A stretch of DNA of 64,000 nt. Source: Elgaria multicarinata webbii (taxonomy: Eukaryota > Chordata > Lepidosauria > Squamata > Anguidae). Numbering within the stretch: the first letter of the stretch is position 1; each line of letters begins with the position of its first letter. This document shows positions 52,603-63,685 of the stretch, piece by piece. Where the stretch lies: positions 16,158,001-16,222,000 of the forward strand of contig NC_086192.1 in NCBI RefSeq assembly GCF_023053635.1, given 5' to 3'. Below the pieces are notes generated by a model that was not told the DNA's origin, ran no database searches, and saw only the letters and a program-made list of their open reading frames with translations. The position numbers were made by a program, and so were the translations under genes.

Positions 52603-53212
52603 AGAGAAGAACTTGAGAAAAGTCCTGAGTCAGGATCAGTCCAACACCGGCCCACCAGACGCCTACGGCAAGCCCCTGCGTTGGGCACAAAAGCAACACC
52701 CGTGCTTCTGAAATGGGAGGTTCCACTGAACCGTCACAGCTCTCCTTTCTGGATTGGTTTCTCTAATCCAGGCTGGACTGCTGTAATGTGCTGCCTGTGG
52801 GACTGCCTTTGAAGGCGGTCCAGAAACTTCAGCTGGTGCAGAATGCGGCCGCCTGAGCACTGGTGGGAGCGAAGCCATGAGATCGTAGGATGCCTTATAC
52901 TGTGCCAGTGGCAGTGGTGATTTGTTGGTGTGTTTCTGAGCCCAATTTAAAGTGCTGGTTTGGACCTTTAAAGCCTTAAACCAGGGGTTCCCAATTAGCT
53001 AAGTACTGGGGACCCCTTGTTTTTTCAAATGCCAAGCCATGGACCCCCTAACTTTTGAAAATTTTGTTATCTCTATGGTAGTTACCTGTGTGAAGCTTGC
53101 CCAACTATGGATCTTGGAGATGTTCATAACGTTATTTTTAAATTGTGTTTGGCCTCTTCTGTTTATTCATTTTTAAAGATGTGTAAGTCATCTTTTAGAG
53201 TAAACATTCCCA

Positions 53213-53273
53213 TCGGGGTTGGACTTGATGGCGTTATAGGTCCCTTCCAACTCTACTATTCTATGATTCTATG
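53213..53273 (+). repeat. CR1 LINE 3' tip
   Basis: 'ggggttggacttgatggcgt' then 'ctactattctatgattctat'; only the last 60 bp remain. Confidence 0.8.
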
Positions 53274-53328
53274 AAAGCGGCAGACAACAAAATTTAAAGC
53301 CGTCAAACTTGGTAACATAATAAGAACA

Positions 53329-53420
53329 AGAATGATAAAGTCAAAATTAACAGTTACAGCCAGACAGTGCCATGAATGGCACTGTCTGGCTGTAACTGTT
53401 AATTTTGACTTTATCATTCT
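53329..53420. repeat. perfect 44-bp inverted repeat
   Basis: Arms 53329-53372 and 53377-53420 are exact reverse complements (agaatgataaagtcaaaatt...) around the loop tgaa. It is not similar to the other MITEs here. If transcribed it would form an uninterrupted 44-bp hairpin. Confidence 0.93.
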
Positions 53421-54149
53421 ACCAGTAGAATCCCAACTCAATCCTAGGCCAAGGTAAACAGGTAAACCTGAGGGATATCAATTGCAATGGAGTTCCACAT
53501 GTGGGGGGCTGCTACCGAAAAGGCTCCATCCCGCCCACCTGCCTAATTGCTCCAATCCTCCAGGCCTTTTGAATGCCTTCAATCTGTGGTCCCCAACCTG
53601 CCCCCCCCCTTCAGGGGCTATGGAGTGCAAGTCCCATCATCCCCAATCAATGTGCCAAATGGTCTGCTGGCTTTGGACTGTGAGCCCCTTGGGGACAGGA
53701 CTAATAACATTTCGCCTGAGAGACCTTTGGACCGAGAGGGAAAGAAAGAAAGACTGAGTTTATTTTGCTTGCCCAGGAGAAGCTATTGCCTGGCAAAGGA
53801 GGAAGCTTTCTGCACATGTTCAGGAACACAATCGCCTGCATGATCCCTGCTCCCATCAGTGAAAAGACACCTTGGGTCTGAGTTCTGGTTAGCCCCCAAC
53901 TCAGGTGGAAAACTATTTGTCTTTATGTGACGCCACTTTTCGAGCGCGTTCATCTTATCGCAGGAAAGCGGGGGGGGGGGAGGCCTAAACTATGGAATTC
54001 TCTCTGTACGACACATTCTCTCCTTACAACAACCCCACGAGGTAGACCAGTACGGTTGGGTCTCCATACCTGGGCAGGAGAGAGCAAGGAGGAGGTGGTG
54101 GTGGTGCAGACGACAGGCTAATTCCGTTCCCAGCCCTCCTTTTGCAGGA

Positions 54150-54478
54150 TGGTTTTGTTTTTCCAGGCTGGAGGGTGGGAGGACGTGCACTCTGCACATG
54201 TTCAGAAGCTTGAGATGCCAAGGCGGCAGCGGCGGCGGCAGGAGCCCCGCCCTCTCTGCCTTAGCAAGCGAGTGGAGGAGCTGTTCGGGGGTGCCTTAAA
54301 AGCTCTGCCCCCACCGCGCGCCCCGTCTTTCCGCCTCGCCCACCGCTCCCTCCGCGGCGGCGGCGGCCCCTTTAAGAGCGTCCGGGGCGCCCCCTGGCGG
54401 CCGGCGCCGCCGCTGCAGGTGCAGGTGCCGGATCGCGCTGCTCCAGGTGCGGCCGCGCCGTCCGCCTCGCTCCGCAGC
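54150..54478 (+). promoter_or_regulatory. VPS37D: CpG-rich promoter and 5'UTR of VPS37D
   Basis: GC content and CpG density rise sharply from about 54200 and continue past 54950. No TATA box was seen. The frame of VPS37D is open upstream to an ATG at 54149, so the region could in principle encode an N-terminal extension; 5'UTR is the simpler reading. Confidence 0.65.
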
Positions 54479-54610
54479 ATGGAGCGCGATCGGGGCCCGC
54501 GGGGCTCGGCGGCGGTGGACCTGGGCTTCGGGGCGCTCAGCACCGCCCAGCTCCGCGCCCTCATGCGGGACGAGACGTGGCTCGAGCGCATCGTCAAGCT
54601 GAGCAGGAAG
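54479..54610 (+). CDS. VPS37D: VPS37D exon 1
   Basis: 44 codons, phase 0 out, donor gtaatt. Encodes MERDRGPRGSAAVDL, then FGALSTAQLRALMRDETWLE and RIVKLSRK, the conserved start of VPS37D. Confidence 0.92.
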
Positions 54611-55511
54611 GTAATTCCTGGATCGGGGCCGCGGAGGGCAGGGGATCGGGCCCTGGCGGGGAGGGGGCCGGCAGGGAGGCAGGGAGGGAGGGGGCCGCAT
54701 CCTGCCTCCAAACAGGGGCCCCGCTGGCCCGCCTGCCTCGGAGGGTCCAAGCCCTGAAACCCCTCCCCCCCTAAAAATGCACGGGATCCAAAGGGGCCCC
54801 GATGCCCCCTCCCCCGGGTGTGCCTCTACCACCTGGGGCTGCGCCCCTCGGACACCCGCGGCAGGCCCCACCGCCTCGGCCAGGGTGGCGGCAGCTGCTC
54901 CGGTGCCCACCGTGGGGTGCGGGCGGGGGGCAGCCTGGTGGCGGGGCCAATACAGCCCGGCCCGCGCTGGGTGCCCGGCAGACAATGCCCAGCGCCGCGG
55001 GCCTTTTCCGCAGGAGCTCGTGGCTGCTGCCAGGGGCCCAAACACGCCCCCCCCCCCAGGAAGGAAAGAAAGGTGGCACCCTGTGGGCAAGGCAGCCCCT
55101 CTCCCGCTGGCCGTGGAAGCCTCGCCTCCTTTTGCCCCCAAACTGGGGGGGAGGGGGTCCGTGGCTTTCAGGGGTCCCTTGCCTATCCATGCATCCTCCT
55201 AAAAGGCTGTGAGCGGGACCCCCACCCCCACGTCGAGGACGGATGCCCATCTCGCCCCATAGATGCTCTCCGCCCCCTTTCCTGGGCTGTTTTCGTAGCC
55301 TGCTGCTCCCCACCCACCTGTCACTCCGATCCCCCCCTCCCCCAAAACAACCCACCCCCTCACAGCGATCTTTGAACGGGCCCGTCTTTGTCATCTCCAT
55401 CTCCAGAGAGAGAGGAGGGGTGGGGGTGCTTAGAAAATTCATCCATCCAGCCGGGTGCTGAGCACGGGGCTGTCCGTCCAGGGACAGTGATGGGGTTGGG
55501 GGGGCGGGGGG

Positions 55512-55542
<31 letters not shown>

Positions 55543-58500
55543 ATGCTGTCAAGGCCTTGACGCCTTTGTCTGGGGGGGGGATCTCAGATCATGCCCCCCT
55601 CCCTCCCTCCCTCCTTCCCCAATTCTAGCCTGGTTTGTTTCTTTGCACCCAAAGGAGACCCAGCCTCTTGGGGGTGGGGGTGCAGGGGGGGCTTTGTCTG
55701 GCCAAGCGTGCAACATATATTGTCCTGGTTTTGGCGGGGGGGGGGCAGAGGAAGCCTGCCCAGTAATCGCCACCGTGTGTTGTGCAAATGGCGTGTGATT
55801 TTGCCTTTTGGACAGCCCTAGAAACAAAGCTCTCCCCCCCCCCCCCGAATCTCATCCAACTAGATTCCTCCCCCTTCCAGGAACGGCCCACCCCTTTCCT
55901 TCGCCCCCAACACCTCCACAGCCTCTCTGTTCCCTTGTCTCGCACCCGCCACGTCACGCCTTGTCATCCATCCTCCCCAGAATACGTCGGGTCTGTTTAT
56001 CTCAGCGAAAGGCACCTTCTCTGCCTCCTTCACAACAGCAGCGGACACGAGATCACCTCTGTTTTGCCCCGGGTTCATCGAACCCCTCCCAGTGGCTCTC
56101 TGCCTCCCAGCCTCCTCCGGGTGCGACCCAAACAGAGCCACAAAATAGGCATCAAATTTGCAATATTACCAAAGGTTCTTAAATGAACACCACGGGATGC
56201 AAATGTCCCCCTTTTCAGTTTAGAATAATGAGGCGTGTTTCAAGCCAGTAGATCTGTACTTGCTCAGAGGCTTAGTACGGGCAGTAGGCCAGGCAGAAGG
56301 GTCCCTTTGCAGCTTCCCATTGGCCCGGTCAAGCACATTCATTCACTGGTGAAGAGAAAAGCCCAGTGTGACAGGTTTTCTGCACAACAGCTCTGTGACT
56401 TGCCTGAGCAGTGAGAATGTAGGGTTTCAGAAGCAAGTCCACAATTATTTTTTGTTTGCACTAGTGCCGGTCCTGGGGGTAGGGGGGCATAGAAGGGGGG
56501 GGAGTTACTACACTATTCCCCTCCCTGGGATTTGGGCATGGCTTATGCGTCTCAACCCCCAAATACTAGTGTACGCACCATAACAAGGAAAACTGCCCCC
56601 TATTAATTCCTATTTGAACTTGAGATGCAGCCATGTTGCAATAACAATTCTGTGTTGACATGGCATGCTGAACGCGTTTTGAGCCTTTTGCAGACATTAT
56701 CCCGGCCTATCCTTACAACAGCCTTGGAAGGTAGGTTAGTACCTTAGACTCACGTTGCAGAGGGGGCAGCTGAGGCAAAGAGGGGGTTGCTTGCCTGAAA
56801 GCCACCGCCTTGACAGTTCATGAGTGTGGGATTTGAACCCAGAACTTTTGAACAACTATTTTGAGACATGTTGCTGCTGCTGCCATTTTTGTTGTTTAAT
56901 TAGTATCATTTTTTATCTGCCTTCTCCTCCCTCTATCCTGCCACACACACACACAAATATATTAGCTAACTAGCCAGAGAGCAACCCGGAGGTCTTTCTG
57001 ACAAGAAGCCAAGCCTCCCGTCGAAGTGCCAGAGGGTGGTCTCTCCCCTTCAAGGCCTGCCGTGCCCCTTCTCTGCTAAAGGCCTTCCTTGTTTCCTCTG
57101 GCTTCAACTCAGTTTGAAGTCACCAAATGTCATGCAAACATGAATTCATGACTTTCAACTGTATTTTGCAACTCCAGATCAGATCTTTTGGGACGGGGCA
57201 GAAAGACGACTCATCAGTCTTATAACAACAATAACAGGATGAAGGTATCCTCCGTGTGCACAGCACTTTATGAAATATAAGACCCCTGCCTTCAGGACCT
57301 TGCAGTTATGCAGTCCAGCCAACCAGCCTTCCCCCAAGCCGCTACTTTCCAGGGACTTCAGTGCCCATCAACCCCACCCAGCATAGTCAATGGTTAGCTT
57401 TGCTGGGAGTGGTGATCCCAAACAGCTGAAAGGGGCCAAATTGGGGGAGGCCTGCAGGCCCCTTCTCTGCTCCCATCAGGGCAATGAACAGAGGCAGAGA
57501 AGGTGGCTGATGAGCAAACAGGTGGCTCGAGTGAGGAAGTCAAGCCGCATATTGCAGGGGGCGGTGCAAAGCCACAAGTCTAACGTGGCAGAGGAAGAAG
57601 CACTAGAAATTATTTTTGGAGGTGTTTGTTTTAGCCGATCACCCAGCTGAACAGACACACCGGTTCGGTTTTTCCCGGGGGTTTGGCTACGGCAAAAAAG
57701 GCCGACGCGTTTCCATCTGTGCCTGCACTTTCCCTGATGGCCACCTTGCAGGCAGAGCGGCCAACCTCGGCCGCTTCCCTGGATGACCCCCGCCTGAGCC
57801 TCAAGCGTGGCGCAGTCTCACCCACCGACCCACCCCCGTCTGTGTCCTTGCAGTTCCAGAACCTGCAGCTGGAGCGGGAGATGCGCCTGGCCTCCAACTA
57901 CGCCCTGGCCAAGCAGAACCTGGCGCTGCAGCCGCGGCTGGAGAACGGCAAGACCTCGCTGGCCATCAAGTACCAGGAGTTGCGGGAGCTGCGGGAGGCC
58001 TGCCGGGACAAGCAGCAGCGCCTGGGTGAGCGGAGCCAGCGTCTCCCCTTCCCAGACTTCCCCCTCCCCTCCCCGCCCCACCCACGAAAGGGAGCCGGGG
58101 GCCCGCAGCCGTTAGGCGCTCTATGCAGCAATCGCCGTCTTCGTCTCCTTCGCCGTGGAGTTTTCTACGGTTTACACATTATGAGTGAATGAGAGGTGTG
58201 TGCCTGGGACACCCAATGGATGCACATACCTGGGCGTCCTGATGGAGCTCTGGATCCCCAGCGCATGTGCCAATGTAGGAAGGGCTGTGCTGGATCAGGC
58301 CGGCGGCCTCTCTCGTCCAGCCTTCCCAGGGCCGGGCCGGCCCTGCCATTTGGCAGTGTGAAGCAGTCGCCTCAGGTGGCAGATACTAGGGGGGTGGCAG
58401 CAAGGCGTTGGAGGAGAGAGCCAGGGGCCAGGTGGCATCTCTGCACCGCCTAACGTAGCTTGTTGTCTTCAGGCGCAGCAGAGGACGCTGTAGTGACATC

Positions 58501-59755
58501 CGTGCTGAAGACAGGTTCATTTGCCAGCTCATTTGGCATTTGCACCTCTTGCACTAGGCCTCAGACAGCAAAGTGTCTTTGGCGTGCAACAGCTCCCTCC
58601 CGCCCGTGTCCCCCAGCAGCTGGTGTACAGAGGCCTACTGTCTCCGATACAGAGGGCAGCATATAGCCCTGAGGACCAGTAGCCATGCCTTGGTGGCCTT
58701 CATGAGTTTGTCTAAACCCCTTTTCAAGCCACTCTGGCCCAGATCGGAGCCACAGAGCCCTCGGCTGTTTTTTGCCCCTGAAGCTCTTGCCATGCTCAGG
58801 AGCACTGCTGTCTGCCTCCCAGGACTGAGTCTTGTTATTCAAACCCCCACCCCAGTGAACATTGTCCTCCCGTTCCTTTCCATGCAGGCATAGCTGGAGA
58901 GGAATGCTTCGAAACTCTCTCCTTTCCTTCACGTCTCTTCCCCACTGCTCAAGCTTGGTCTGGTTTCTGGGTCCATATTCTCTGTCCTGTTTTGCCCACC
59001 AGCCCCTCTTTCCAGGGGATGATTCTGTTCAGCCATATCCTGCCGCTGCCCACTGACCAGGAGGCATCGAGAGCAGGGTGGCGGGTTACAAACCAGGACA
59101 GAGCTCAGAGCGGTCGGTGAAACTAGGTTACACAAAAAGTCCCGGAATGAAGAAAGCTAGCAGGTCAGGGAAAGTTAATGCTGAAGCAGCTACTGTCTGC
59201 CCAACAGGAGCCTGTATGGCAAAGTGGACCCCCGAGAATGCGGTGAAGCGGCTGCAGGTGGACCTGGATGGCGTGGAGACAAAGGTGGAGGTGAGTCCGT
59301 GGCGGGGCAGAGAGGTGGGGGGCTTCCAAGAAGAATCCTTTCCCCACATAGTGAGACATGAGAAAGGCTGGCTGCAACAGTAGGCATAGCTGGGTTGAAG
59401 AAAAAGCCAAGGAAGCCATGATTTAGGGCTTCGCGTTAGCTGCTGCTGCTTTTTAAAGAATTAGTCTATCTTCCATAGCAATGCACTATAAGGTCTTAGT
59501 TGTAATATAACAGAATCAGGTATAATTAAACCAACACAATTAATTGCAAACTGGAGCAAAATGAAATACCGTATTTCTTCGATTCTAAGACGCCATCGAT
59601 TGTAAGACGCACACTAATTTCAGTACCACCAACAGAAAAAAAAGCTTTGATTCTAAGAAATAATAAACGCACCCGCGATTCTAAGACGCACCCCGTTTTT
59701 AGAGATGTTTCTATGGGGGGAAAAGTGTGTCTTAGAATTGAAGAAATACGATATG

Positions 59756-59807
<52 letters not shown>

Positions 59808-60980
59808 GTCACTGAAGCGCAAGGAGATGCCACAGTAGCATGAGGCCCGTAAACAAACCAGGAAGGGATTAAGAAACGCCTACAGTTAAAAGTAACCCAG
59901 TCAATGTTTAGTTATTGCTCAGAAAGGATGTCTCCAACAATGAAAAAGCCTCTGTACGCCTTTAGTTAAGTTAAGCCTTTCATTAGATTGGATTTTTGGC
60001 AGCAGGAAAGTGGATTCTCTGAAAATGCTCGCAAATTCCCAAACTTGTGTTCACACTGGGAAAAAAGACATGGTGGGTTTTTTGGTTTTTTTTTTTAAAA
60101 AATGTGCCTTTTTTAAATTGCGGATTTCTTAAAATGCACATATTTACATTTTACTCGATGGAGGGGAGAGTGCATATTTTCAGCATGCTTTTGCTTTGGA
60201 AAAGATGCATTTTCCCCGTTCATCCAAAACAAGAAAAGCACACCGACCAATGCAGAGATGAACTTCGGAGTGGTGTTTGGAGAATCTGTCCAATCCCCAA
60301 AATCACTTGATCGCCCGTCCTTACTGCCTCCCAGTTAGGAAAAATACAGGGCAGGTTGAGAGGGATAGAAAGAGACCCAGAAAGCTGCCTGAATCGTGGG
60401 GGGTGGGGTGGATTTTGCCGATGCCCGTCGCTGAAATGTTTCCGGTGCGCCAGCAACCCCTAATGGGCTTTCCCCTGTTCACTCCCTGCACCCACAGGAG
60501 CAAATGGAGCAATTCCTCTGCTGGGATCTTCCCATCGAGACCTTTGTGGAGTCCTTCCAACACAGCCGGATGCTCTCACACCTCCGCCGCACCCAGCTGG
60601 AGAAACTGCAGGAGATTCTCAAGCTGGAGAAGGAAAAGACGCCCGACAAGCCCAGCCCGGGCGCCGAGAAGCAGCCGGCCACCTCCCCGGAGCTTCGTCC
60701 CGTCCCGCCAACCTTGGTGCAAGCAGCACCAGTACAGAACGGGCCGCCTCCTCCCAAGGTTTTCCAGCTGCGCCTGGCGCCGGCCTTCCTGATCCCCTCG
60801 GAAGCTGTCCTGCCCCTCCCGGTGGCCCCCGGCCCCCAGAAGTGCTGCCTGCCCACCCTGGCCGCCTCGCACCCCACGGCTCCCTTTGTGAGCAAACCCT
60901 TGAGCCTCATTGGACACATCCACCTGCCACAAGCCCACCTGCCTCACCAGCAGAAGAAGAAGGAGCCGCCACACCGGTAG
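54479..60980 (+). CDS. VPS37D: VPS37D, ESCRT-I subunit
   Basis: Subunit of ESCRT-I (with TSG101, VPS28 and MVB12/UBAP1), which sorts ubiquitinated cargo into multivesicular endosomes and supports membrane scission. Exons: 54479-54610, 57854-58025, 59208-59290, 60498-60980, all GT-AG and phase-consistent, giving 289 residues (human about 251). The N-terminus has FGALSTAQLRALMRDE (human FGILSTGQLRDLLQDE). Next comes the Mod(r) coiled-coil domain, about residues 40-190, with LASNYALAKQNLALQPRLEN and LAIKYQELRELREACRDK. A Pro-rich tail follows, ending in the VPS37D signature EPPHR. VPS37A, B and C lack the SNYALAK/PPHR combination. The tail is longer than in human. Its start has a good context (gcagcATGg). 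It is divergent to SEPTIN4. Confidence 0.93.
54611..57853 (+). other. VPS37D intron 1
   Basis: GC-rich at first (CpG island), with (GT)n at 55513-55542. A MIR-like fragment lies near 56695-56862 and a MITE remnant near 57330-57420. No extra exon was recognised. Confidence 0.7.
57854..58025 (+). CDS. VPS37D: VPS37D exon 2
   Basis: 172 nt, phase 0 in, phase 1 out. Encodes FQNLQLEREMRLASNYALAK through LREACRDKQQRL, the core of the Mod(r) helical hairpin; very close to human VPS37D. Confidence 0.95.
58260..58335 (-). repeat. L2-like tail fragment
   Basis: 'aagggctgtgctggatcagg' is the same tail text as at 24523-24612. Diverged; sits in intron 2 of VPS37D. Confidence 0.4.
59208..59290 (+). CDS. 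VPS37D: VPS37D exon 3
   Basis: 83 nt, acceptor caacag, donor gtgagt, phase 1 in, phase 0 out. Encodes ACMAKWTPENAVKRLQVDLD then GVETKVE. It aligns without gaps to human ESMHRWSPHCALGWLQAELE as I recall it, though less conserved than its neighbours. Confidence 0.88.
59567..59753. mobile_element. MITE with TA ends (mariner-like)
   Basis: Inverted ends 'taccgtatttcttcgattct' and 'agaattgaagaaatacgata' are about 25 bp long and bounded by TA, as for Tc1/mariner-type elements. Inside are repeats of 'gattctaagacgcac'. No coding capacity. A (CA)n run (59757-59804) follows directly. Confidence 0.65.
59757..59804. repeat. (CA)n microsatellite
   Basis: 24 clean CA units in VPS37D intron 3. Confidence 0.97.
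60040..60300. repeat. dispersed AT-rich element
   Basis: 'cttaaaatgcacatatttac' and 'gagatgaacttcggagtggt' match the copy at 5690-6060. It ends about 200 bp before the last VPS37D exon. Confidence 0.4.
60498..60980 (+). CDS. VPS37D: VPS37D exon 4 and stop
   Basis: 160 codons plus TAG. Encodes EQMEQFLCWDLPIETFVESF then QHSRMLSHLRRTQLEKLQEI, finishing the Mod(r) domain. A Pro-rich tail of about 110 residues follows, ending KKKEPPHR. The C-terminal PPHR matches human VPS37D. Confidence 0.95.
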   Translation, partial: EQMEQFLCWDLPIETFVESFQHSRMLSHLRRTQLEKLQEILKLEKEKTPDKPSPGAEKQPATSPELRPVPPTLVQAAPVQNGPPPPKVFQLRLAPAFLIPSEAVLPLPVAPGPQKCCLPTLAASHPTAPFVSKPLSLIGHIHLPQAHLPHQQKKKEPPHR

Positions 60981-62475
60981 CCGCCAGGGGGCCGGCTGGA
61001 CCTTTGGACCGGAGCCTCTGACGCTTGGCTAAGGTGTGCAAGAGGCAGCCCACCGAAGACCCCCACTCTCCCAGGCGTGCTGGGGGCTGGGGGGCTGGGG
61101 AGAGGGGCAAAGAGCCCTGTTCTCTCCGGCTGCCACGACTCACCTGATTTAGACCCACCCTCCCTCCCTCTACCCTCGGCAGCCTGGCTGGGCCTATAAA
61201 ATGTGACTGTAAGTATAGGTGGCAGAGACTGGGGTGGGTGGGGGAAGCACCCCCACTTTCCAATTTTAGAAACAAGGGAAGTCTACTTAGTTTCATTCCT
61301 CCTCCCCACCCCCCTGCCCAGTTCTGTTTTGGAAGCCTGCAGTCATAACGCATCCATTCTACTCCCTCAAGAGAGAGCCAGAGTACATGTATAAAAACAA
61401 CAACCCTGCAGGCTGCCTGTCACTTTTTCAGATGCTGGATTTCCACACGCGCCACCAGTCAGCCGCTTCCCCCCCCCCCCCGCCGCCGCCACCACTGGAC
61501 AGCCTGCAAGCCAATTTCCCCTACAGCACAAGTGACTCCATTTTGGTAGAAAGCAGAAAGGCCGCAGAAAGTGGGGTACAGCCAGAAGAGCACATTTTGA
61601 GGGGAGGGAAAGGAGGGGCAGGCAGGCAGATGTGGTGTTTGGGGAGGGGTGGGGTTTTGGAGCTAGAAGCTCAATCTCTCTTCCCCCCACACATCGTTCG
61701 GTTTGTCTGTGACGAGTGGAGATGGGGGGGTGTTCCATGATTGGGGTGGGAGGGAGGGGGTGCTGTTTGGGGCGGGGGGCAGGGGGGTTGAGGTTGCAAA
61801 GCACACAGGGTAGAACATTTGAGCCCAAAGTTTCGCCACGGCTAGAGAATGGGTTTTGTACCAGCATTGGCACACGGTCTCGACAGGGTATGCATGACAG
61901 GACAGCCCCAGCCCCAGACTCCCTCGAGGGAGGGGGAGCTTCCTGGAAGAGGGGAGAAAACTGGGGGATGGTGTGGGGACGCGGGGGGCGGGGGAACGCT
62001 TTCCAGCAAACTTTAATCTGACTTGAATGGTCTTGCACAATTTCAGTTATAAATATCGGGGAGAATCGAATGGAAAAGAAAGATATTCTCCTAATACAAA
62101 TCCTTCCTCCCAGCAATGAGAGAATGCTTTTGGACTCTGGTGGGGGTTGAGGGGGGAGGGGAACCACTTGGTCAAAATTCGCCATGGTTATATCCCATTG
62201 AAATCAATGGCAGGGCCGTGTGGCTTTAAAACATGGATTGCTTTTTTAAAAAATGCCCCCAGAGGAGTTTGCCCATTGCCTCTCTGAATGAGCCCCTGAT
62301 TGGCTTTGCCTCTCTCCAGTCAGCCTTCCTGGTGAAGGGAAATGGCTCGTTCCTGTCCTTGCACCGGCTTGGGGTGGGGGGTTCTCTCTGTCACTCCCAA
62401 TGGAAAGATCAAGTGGGAGCCCTCCCTTCCCTCAGGGCAGGACAAGGGAATAAACTCTGTTTGCCTTTAGTTTAG
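60981..62475 (+). other. VPS37D: VPS37D 3'UTR
   Basis: Runs from the stop to just past AATAAA at 62449-62454, the first strong poly(A) signal downstream. Pro- and Gly-like open frames here come from C/G runs. Confidence 0.6.
62449..62454 (+). terminator. VPS37D: poly(A) signal of VPS37D
   Basis: AATAAA followed by a T-rich and GT-bearing stretch (62458-62500) that suits the downstream element. Confidence 0.6.
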
Positions 62476-62604
62476 TTTTGTTTTTTGTTTTTTTTAATTG
62501 TTTTAAAAATAATATTTTTTTAATCTATAAAATGTGCATTCAAATGTTGGACGTCGCCGCGGTTTGCATGCCTGCAGCAAGATTTCAATTCAGCTCTCTA
62601 GCAC

Positions 62605-62715
62605 AGATTTCCCCAAGCTGGGGGCCTCCAGCGGTGTTGGACTACAATTCCTAGCATCCCCCAGCCTGTGGTCCAAGGCAGGTGAAGTGCCCCAGATTGG
62701 GGGGAGGCTGCTCTT
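62605..62715. repeat. fold-back MITE remnant
   Basis: 'ctccagcggtgttggactac' and 'gcatcccccagcctg' mark the left half; the right half is degraded ('ccccagattggggggaggct'). Confidence 0.55.
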
Positions 62716-62719
62716 GCAG

Positions 62720-63543
62720 GCTGAGCCTGTCAGGCTATGATGCACTCATCCAGTTTGGAGAAGGACAGCTGAGCTAGAGGGTGTAACCGTTGCACCCCTG
62801 GCTGCATCACTCCCAATGGGGGAAGAGCCTGTGAGCGGCAGGGGAAGGGGGGCATGGCCGTGGGCTGGCCCAGGCTTGCCCACATGGTGGGGGAAGTGTC
62901 TCCCCTCTTCAGTGGGGCATGATGTTCCTGCAACTGAACCCGCTGTGGACGGGAACGGGAACTCCATTTCCTGGGGTGAACGTGTACCAGGAGGGGACGT
63001 GTAGGGCATCTCCCCAAATCCATGGCTGTAGGACCCTGTCGTAACAGCCCCCTCCCTTCCCTAAAAGGTGGGACCATTTCCAATCTCTGCTCCAGTCCTT
63101 GCTGGGAGTTACGGAGGGGGCTTTGGGATCAAGGCAACAGGCTCTGCACATGCTCAGAGGCACTACCAGTGTTTCTTATATCCCAGAGCCGAACGCAGAT
63201 GCCGTTGCTCCACCTGGTGAGATGACTCTGGTCCAAATCAAATCCCGGGCACCCCCTGGTCTGTGCCCTACACTGGTACGTGTTATGATCCCAATTCCCT
63301 CCGTGGCCTTCTCGGTTCCCCCCTTTAAAGTCTGCATTCGGTGAGTCCTGACAATTTCCTGTAAAGACCAGCTGCCGAATCCAATGGCTGGAACCTGGGT
63401 GCATGTGTGATCATTCAGGCCAACGCAACCTGATCCGGAGTCACTCCACACACCCACACACACACCCCTAGCTGGTAGAGAGCTGAATTGAAACGCTGCA
63501 CCGATTCACATGGAGAAGGCCAAAATCGTAATTCCTCCGATCA
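62720..63543. other. intergenic, no gene recognised
   Basis: No exon, promoter or known repeat stands out. Short frames on both strands only. Confidence 0.4.
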
Positions 63544-63685
63544 GTGGAGGCAGTGGGGTGGGGTATCCACTCTGAGTTTCAGTCAGAACCAGTCTGGACT
63601 CCAAAGGGACTTTGGAGCTCAGACTGGTTCCGACTTAAATCCAGAGCGGATGCCCCACTGACATCGGAGTCACCAGCCTCCACTG
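63542..63685. mobile_element. CAGTGGAGGC-type MITE, complete palindrome
   Basis: Both ends are present: 'cagtggaggcagtggggtgg' and 'gagtcaccagcctccactg', with 'gtttcagtcagaaccagtct' and its inverse inside. It is a single-unit relative of the expanded array at 30507. No matching 8-bp flanks were found. Confidence 0.8.

Noticed and set aside
54479-60980. VPS37B or VPS37C identity
   Set aside because: SNYALAK, KYQELRE with the VPS37D spacing, and the PPHR end fit VPS37D. VPS37C has a much longer PG-rich tail and VPS37B starts differently.
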